Shown: in pieces, positions 58,937 through 64,000 of the stretch
Position numbering within the stretch: the stretch's first letter is position 1
Layout: each line of letters opens with the position of its first letter
Made by a program: the position numbers and the translations under genes
Notes under the pieces: model-generated
Databases searched by the model: none
What the model saw: only the letters and a program-made list of their open reading frames with translations
What the model was told of the DNA's origin: nothing
Source of the DNA: Dendrocalamus latiflorus
Taxonomy: Eukaryota; Streptophyta; Magnoliopsida; Poales; Poaceae
Direction: 5' to 3'
NCBI GenBank assembly: GCA_017311315.1
Contig: CM029631.1
Coordinates: forward strand, 8,056,514 to 8,120,513
DNA length: 64,000 nucleotides

Positions 58937-59324
58937 TCAAAAGGACAATGCACGCACGACAAACACCAAAGCTACTGCTATTGACTCCCGTGTTCGAGCT
59001 GCTGAAGCTAACGAAGAAGGGCCGGAAGGCGTTGTTCCATTATTAGTTGCTAGTTTCTCCGTGGGACAGGTGCAGCCGAGCAGGCTAGGCCGGACAACTC
59101 GGGAGACACCTTTGCTTGCCAAAAGGAAGACGTCCTCGATATTATCCTCGCCAAAAGAGAAAATGTAGCCAAGTGATGGGAGAGGACCTCCCTCTTCAGA
59201 TTCACAGGGTATCGGAGAGTTCTTGGAGGAGCTGAAGGGTACCAGCGGAGGTGTAGTTTCCACTGCGCTCTGTGGTCTCTGTGCCAGTCCACACGCCGAT
59301 GCGTACAGATCGGTGTACATATAC
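58937..59324 (-). CDS. HIPL1: Last exon of a HIPL1-like (hedgehog-interacting-protein-like) gene, partial
   Basis: On the minus strand an acceptor (TTCTCAG) at 59325 opens a frame reading YMYTDLYASACGL, then a serine-rich stretch, then LGYIFSFGEDNIEDVFLLAS and KGVSRVVRPS, ending at the stop 58937-58939. The YTDLYA and GYIFSFGEDN..D(V/I)F(L/I)L(A/T)SKGV.RVVRPS blocks are the C-terminal signature of plant HIPL1 proteins, secreted GPI-anchored relatives of the beta-propeller sugar-dehydrogenase fold. The tail ends in a hydrophobic stretch (IAVALVFVV) that fits a GPI-attachment signal. The acceptor phase leaves a G at the start of the exon. No upstream exon is visible before a retrotransposon begins at about 59350, so the gene is either truncated or its other exons lie beyond 64000. 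The Cys pattern after VVRPS is partly altered, so this may be a pseudogene. Confidence 0.7.
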
Positions 59325-59623
59325 CTGAGAACATATGTAGGATATAAAATGTAACGACTCTATTTCTAGAGATGCTAGAGAGTGGTATTAAATTATGCTT
59401 GCTTGATTATAGATTAAGACCTAAGACAAAGTAGGAGAGCTGTTTTGTAGCAAAATTTAGTTGTAAAACCTAAAAAGAATTTATATAAAATATAAGTATT
59501 ATTGCTGTCTTTTCCTTTCATTAATTCTGCCTTACCTATCTTGGATTTTTTCAGCTTAAGTCTTGCTCTTGCAAAATATTTATACCCAACCTTGTCTAAT
59601 TTCAAAATTGTCGTTATTAAGCA

Positions 59624-60404
59624 GATGGTACATCATATCCATTCCAGACTAGAAGATATGCAAGGCTGGCTGATAAAGTTATAGGAGATGCAGCAATATC
59701 TCGAAGCAACTGATCTGCATAAACTGGTGTTTCATGCAGTGGGGCAATTCTTTGAGGATGAACGTTATGAATGGAAGGCTTGGGTAACCTTGATACCATT
59801 ACCCATCCGCCCCGACAGAGAGCAAAGATTCTATGGATATAGAATAAAGGAAGAAGATGCCATTCAGGATGCCTAAAGGAATGTGGTACTTCATCTACAG
59901 AACTTCTATGATGATGAGTTTGATAAATCCCCATTTGACTTAATTCCCCAGAGCATCCATTATGGAAGGGCCTACTCCACTCCACAACCTATAGCTGAAG
60001 ATAATCCACGCCTGATAGTAGCGTCCAAGTACATAGTGCACCATGATGCTATGTACTCGAGGACTCATGCAGAATCCCAAGATCTGCATTGACAACTGTA
60101 TTAGGCACAACAAGAAGTGCGCCTTCTGAGACAAGACCTTCACCGGCGCATTATGGTCGAAGCCGAGGAGATGTCTGATTACAGAGAGACTCCTGATGTC
60201 CCTGCAGCACCTGCCCTACCCCAGCCACGCCGGAGGCCTTCTGCCCAGGCTTATCATCGTAGATTCCATCCAGCTCCTTCCCAAGCACCCCTACATAGAG
60301 ATGATGACAAGGGAAAGGGACCAGCACAAGATAACGATGAAGAAGATCCGAAGGAGCAGATTCGCTATACAACTAGCAATCCGCCATCTAGCGGCTGGAA
60401 CTGA
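59624..60404 (+). pseudogene. Upstream frame of the gypsy element, function unknown
   Basis: Readable pieces include YLEATDLHKLVFHAVGQFFE, a WKAWVTLIPLP segment, and a C-terminal acidic/proline-rich tail (PQPRRRPSAQAYHRRF). Stops interrupt it at about 59682, 59874 and 60090. I do not recognise a domain. Frames of this kind preceding gag occur in some grass gypsy elements, but the role is not known to me. Confidence 0.5.
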
Positions 60405-60917
60405 GCAGACTCTGCAGTGAAGAACAAGACCTTATGGAGCAAGACCTTTTGGAGTGGTTTAGCTAGTGTAGATTACGGTATTGTAGTTTATGCCCTGTGT
60501 AGTAGAGCTTTATGTGTATAATACAAGTTGTACTATGAACCCTAAGTTGGTGTATACTCAACTTGTTAAATAAATAAAGTTTATGTTTAATTATCTCCTA
60601 ATTTATTTGTTAATAGTATCTGTACCTCGCAACCTTCAAAGTTTTTCTCCTTCTTATTTGCCCTAATCCTTGTCTTATTTGTTCTATAATTACCCTAAAT
60701 TCAGATTCTTACTTATCTGGCTGATGTTCATAAAAACCATTGCGGAGCTAACTTTAAGATCTTAATCCCCATAATCAGGATGATAGAAACTGGACCAGGA
60801 CAAGGAAACTAACAAGCAGAACATGGCAACCTAATAGAGAATCAAGCTGCATTTGCCAGTATTCTAGCGATGATGGAACAAAATAGACATCAAGCTGAAA
60901 TGAATTAGGCAAGGTTA

Positions 60918-61836
60918 ATGGAGCAACATTCAAGATTACTAGAACAGATTGCAATAAGAACAGCATCATCAAGCAATTCAACAGGAGCCGCCATCAATAG
61001 AGAGGGAACACGGGTTACTTCAAAGTCGGCAGATTTTTACAAAACAAGACCTACATTTTCTACATCACCTGACCCATTGGCAGCAGAAGATTGGCTCAGA
61101 GATGTAGAAACAAAATTGAAAATGGTACAATGTGATGATACAGAGAAAGTTTTGTATGCCTCACACCAACTTCAAGGACAGGCAGCCACTTGGTGGATTA
61201 ATTTTCAAACTATGCACCAAGATAGAGAGATCACTTAAAAAGAGTTTGACGAGTCTTTTTGTTAGGCTCATATCCCAGCTGGTGTCATAGAAGCTAAGCG
61301 TCAGGAGTTCTTAGTACTGAAACAAGGAGGACGTTCTGTAATGGAATATCTTCATCAATTCAATTAACTTGCACGATATGCTCTTGATGATGTTAAGATA
61401 GAACCAAGAACATGGAGAGATTCAGAGAAGGACCGCAAAAGTCTTTAAAATATCGTATCTCAGTCATAGACTTTAAGGATCTATCCGCCATGGTAAATAA
61501 GTTGATTACATCTGAAGAAGCAAGAAATGAATTGAAAGATTCTCGTAAAAGCAAGGCAATACAAAGATGATTATCATCATCCAGTGCACAGAGAGGACGA
61601 GTGCTAGTGTCACCATAAAACCGACACCAGCAGAACCAATAAGTGGTACTTGTACCAAGACCTCAATATAATGCCCCTCACCAGTACACTGTATCTCAAC
61701 CATTGATGGTGCGATACCACACTTGTGGAGGAAATCATTATCAGTGCAATTGCCCTCAGAAGATGAATGCATGTTTTCATTGTGGTCAACTAGGACATTA
61801 TAGAGATCAGCGTCTCAAGAAAGGATTGCCTTCTTA
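60918..61836 (+). pseudogene. gag of the gypsy element, with damaged zinc knuckle
   Basis: The retrotransposon gag core is visible: AEDWLRDVETKLKMVQCDD, then VLYASHQLQGQAATWW, after which a stop follows at about 61236. Near 61770-61815 the nucleic-acid-binding knuckle reads CFHCGQLGHYRDQR, with Arg where the last Cys of the CCHC pattern should be. An earlier, weaker YHTCGGNHYQCNC element precedes it. Confidence 0.8.
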
Positions 61837-62022
61837 AGTGGCAAAACATCATACCAAAGCCCAGTAGCCTGATGTCAAGCCAATTATCATCACACTAGCT
61901 CCACGAGGAGGATTTCTACAAGCAAGACCCCTTGCATCTAGACTAACGGCACCAACAGGAACTACACAAGTGTACAAGCAGGAAGAGGCAAAGGTACATC
62001 AGGACCAATATCCCAGGCAAGG

Positions 62023-64000
62023 GTGAATCACATTTCTGCTGAAGACACAACCGGGGCAAATGAAGTCATTGTGGGTATGTTTCTGATTAACTCAAAACCT
62101 ACATTAATTTTATTTGACCCTGGAGCAATGCATTCATTTCTTTCCATGGATTTCATCACAAGAAATCATTTGTTATTTGTTTCTTTACAAAAGCATTATG
62201 CTATTCAAACACCCGGAATTTAGGATGGAATCCCGCTTTGGGTGTAGTGATGTGAGCATAGAAATTCATGGAATAAAGTTTAAATCCAACCTGTTGTTAC
62301 TAGATATGAGGGGTAATAGATTTTATTTTGGGAATGAATTGGCTAACTAAAAATAAAGTCAAAGTAGATTGTGAGACTAAAACCGTGACACTGATTAGTT
62401 CAGAAGGTCAAGAGATAATGGTAAAGACAGATCATGAGCTAATAGAAAATATGAAGAGGTGTATACACAGTGTGCTGACAAATGAAAATATTCAAGTGCC
62501 AGTAGTGCAAGAATATCTCGATGTATTTTTAGAAAAATTACCAGGGAAACCACCTGACCGACAAATTGAGCTTGCCATAGAATTATGCTAGGCACCAAGC
62601 CAATCACAAAGTATCAATATAGAATATCAGCTAGTGAACTGAAGGAACTTAAGAAGCAGTTAGATGAATTGTAAGAGAAAGAATTGATACATCCAAGTGT
62701 ATCTCTTGATCAGCCCCAGTGCTGTTGCAAAGAAGAAGGACGGAAGTTTAAGAATGTGTGTTGACTATAGAGGGTTAAATGCAGTAACAATTAAGAACAA
62801 ATACCTACTACCAAGGATTGATGACCTGTTTGATCAACTTAAAGGAGATAGAGTATTTTCAAAATTCGATCTACGATCGGGTTATCATCAACCTAAAATC
62901 CAAGAGCAACATTGAGAGAAGACTGCATTTACAACAAGATATGGGATGTATGAGTTCACAGTCGTGCCTTTTGGTTTGACCATTGCATCGGCATATTTCA
63001 TGAATCTCATGAACCTAGTGTATATGGACCAATTGGATCATTTTGTGATATTTTTGGTAGATGATATACCGATCTACTCCAAGAATGAAGAATAGCATGA
63101 ACAACATCTGCACCTTGCTTTGACAAAGCTTAGAGAACATCAATTATATGCTAAATTCAGTAAATATGATTTTGGATTAATAAGTTGCATTTTTGGGCCA
63201 CATTATTACTAAAGGAGTCAAAGTTGATCCAAAAAAGATTAGAGTTATTATGGAATGGAAGCAGCCAATGACTATAACCAAAGTGAGAAGCTTTCTTGGA
63301 TTGATGAGCTATTATCACCGATTCATATAAGGATACTTGAGGATTGCTCATCCACTTATACAATTACTCAAGAAAGACAAGCCTTTTGATTAGACAGACA
63401 GTTGTGAAGAAAACTTTCAACAACTGAAAACCAAATTAACAACAACATCAGTTTTAATACTCCCAAATGCTGAAAAGGAAGCCCAAATATATTGTAATGC
63501 TTCAAAACAAGGGTTGGGATATGTACTGATGCAAGACAGGAAGGTTGTGGTCTGTGCTTCAGGACAACTGTGACATCATGAAGAGAATTATCCAATACAT
63601 GAACCAGAGTTAGCAGCTGTGATACATTCGCTAAAGATTTGGAGCACTATCTATTTGGCAATCATTGTGAGATATTGTCTGATCACAAGAGTTTGAAATA
63701 TATACTCACCCAATCTGAATTTAACCTGAGACAGTGAAGATGGCTAGAACTGATTAAAGACTTTGATGTGGATCTTCAGTATCACCTAGGCAAAGCTAAT
63801 GTTGTGGCAGACGCACTTAGTAGAAAAGCTTACCAAGGTATAGCCAATAAGACCGACTATCCACCTCAACTACTGACAGAAATGCAAAAGTTGAACTTGA
63901 CAATAGCCGAACAAGGATTGTTAGCAACACTAGAGATTCAACCACTATTGACAGACCAGATCAAAGCAGCTCAAGATGAAGATGAAGAAATTCAACAGCT
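62023..64000 (+). pseudogene. pol of the gypsy element: protease, reverse transcriptase, RNase H (broken)
   Basis: Protease: LILFDPGAMHSFLS, where the usual D-S/T-G-A active site has Pro. Reverse transcriptase: [16 protein letters not shown], then [21 protein letters not shown], a stop, FTVVPFGLT, and [11 protein letters not shown] carrying the DD catalytic pair. RNase H: YCNASKQGLGYVLMQD, where the first catalytic Asp appears as Asn, then [20 protein letters not shown]. The last readable part (HLGKANVVADALSRK) marks the RNase H end; the integrase lies past the window. Several frame breaks and stops make it non-functional. Confidence 0.85.

Larger units (their letters stand above)
59350..64000 (+). 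mobile_element. Decayed Ty3/gypsy LTR retrotransposon, runs off the window end
   Basis: A possible LTR start, TGTAACGACTC, lies at 59350, the style of several plant gypsy families. The internal order is an unclassified upstream frame (59624-60404), gag with zinc knuckle, aspartic protease, reverse transcriptase, RNase H, and the spacer before integrase at the window end. That order is Ty3/gypsy rather than copia, where integrase precedes RT. Many stop codons, often of the C-to-T type (CAG to TAG, CGA to TGA), interrupt all frames, consistent with methylation-driven decay. The 3' LTR lies outside. Confidence 0.85.

Noticed and set aside
1..64000. tRNA, rRNA or organelle-derived genes
   Set aside because: I looked for tRNA arm patterns and familiar organelle coding sequence on both strands and saw none; the only tRNA-like string is the iMet primer-binding site at 34406-34416.

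Overview
This is nuclear DNA from a grass, most likely rice or a close Oryza relative. The evidence is the spliceosomal introns with GT..AG borders, first exons that are far richer in G+C than later exons (typical of grass genes), and a dense load of grass transposons, including an mPing-like Harbinger MITE. The species is an inference. I worked by reading the sequence alone, without alignment or database searches.

Host genes, left to right: a secreted DUF538 protein (510-1037, +); a seven-exon GT31 galactosyltransferase with a galectin domain, of the plant hydroxyproline O-galactosyltransferase (GALT2-6) type (7977-15480, +, 603 aa); a five-exon SOSEKI/DUF966 polarity protein (26477-30096, +, 518 aa); a two-exon CLE signalling-peptide precursor (36626-37643, +, 104 aa); a four-exon GT14 beta-glucuronosyltransferase-like gene (51364-53673, -, 442 aa); and what looks like only the last exon of a HIPL1-like gene (58937-59324, -). 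The two glycosyltransferases belong to families that act at the start and near the end of arabinogalactan-protein glycan synthesis. Their presence together is notable, but they are 36 kb apart and I see no sign of co-regulation.

Most of the rest is mobile DNA, and many element borders can be fixed from terminal repeats and target-site duplications (TSDs). The main ones are: a hAT element at 43062-47942 with a broken transposase and a captured pectin-methylesterase-inhibitor-like gene in two inverted pieces, itself split by a second hAT (46604-47908); a compact non-autonomous LTR retrotransposon at 32890-34546 with two identical 130-bp LTRs and a tRNA-iMet primer site; a copia-like solo LTR (31600-31876); a long-TIR MULE-like element (40528-41827); a hAT (10293-11188) and a MULE-type MITE (13042-13383) inside introns of the galactosyltransferase gene; nested Harbinger elements (24368-25256); and a decayed Ty3/gypsy element (about 59350 to the window end). 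Small tandem duplications are scattered throughout.

I found no convincing evidence of a new biological system. The strongest candidates for something undescribed are the hAT-borne, internally inverted gene capture (43.3-43.9 kb), the compact LTR element with its non-gag/pol interior, and an array of six 25-bp imperfect palindromes at 17195-17368.
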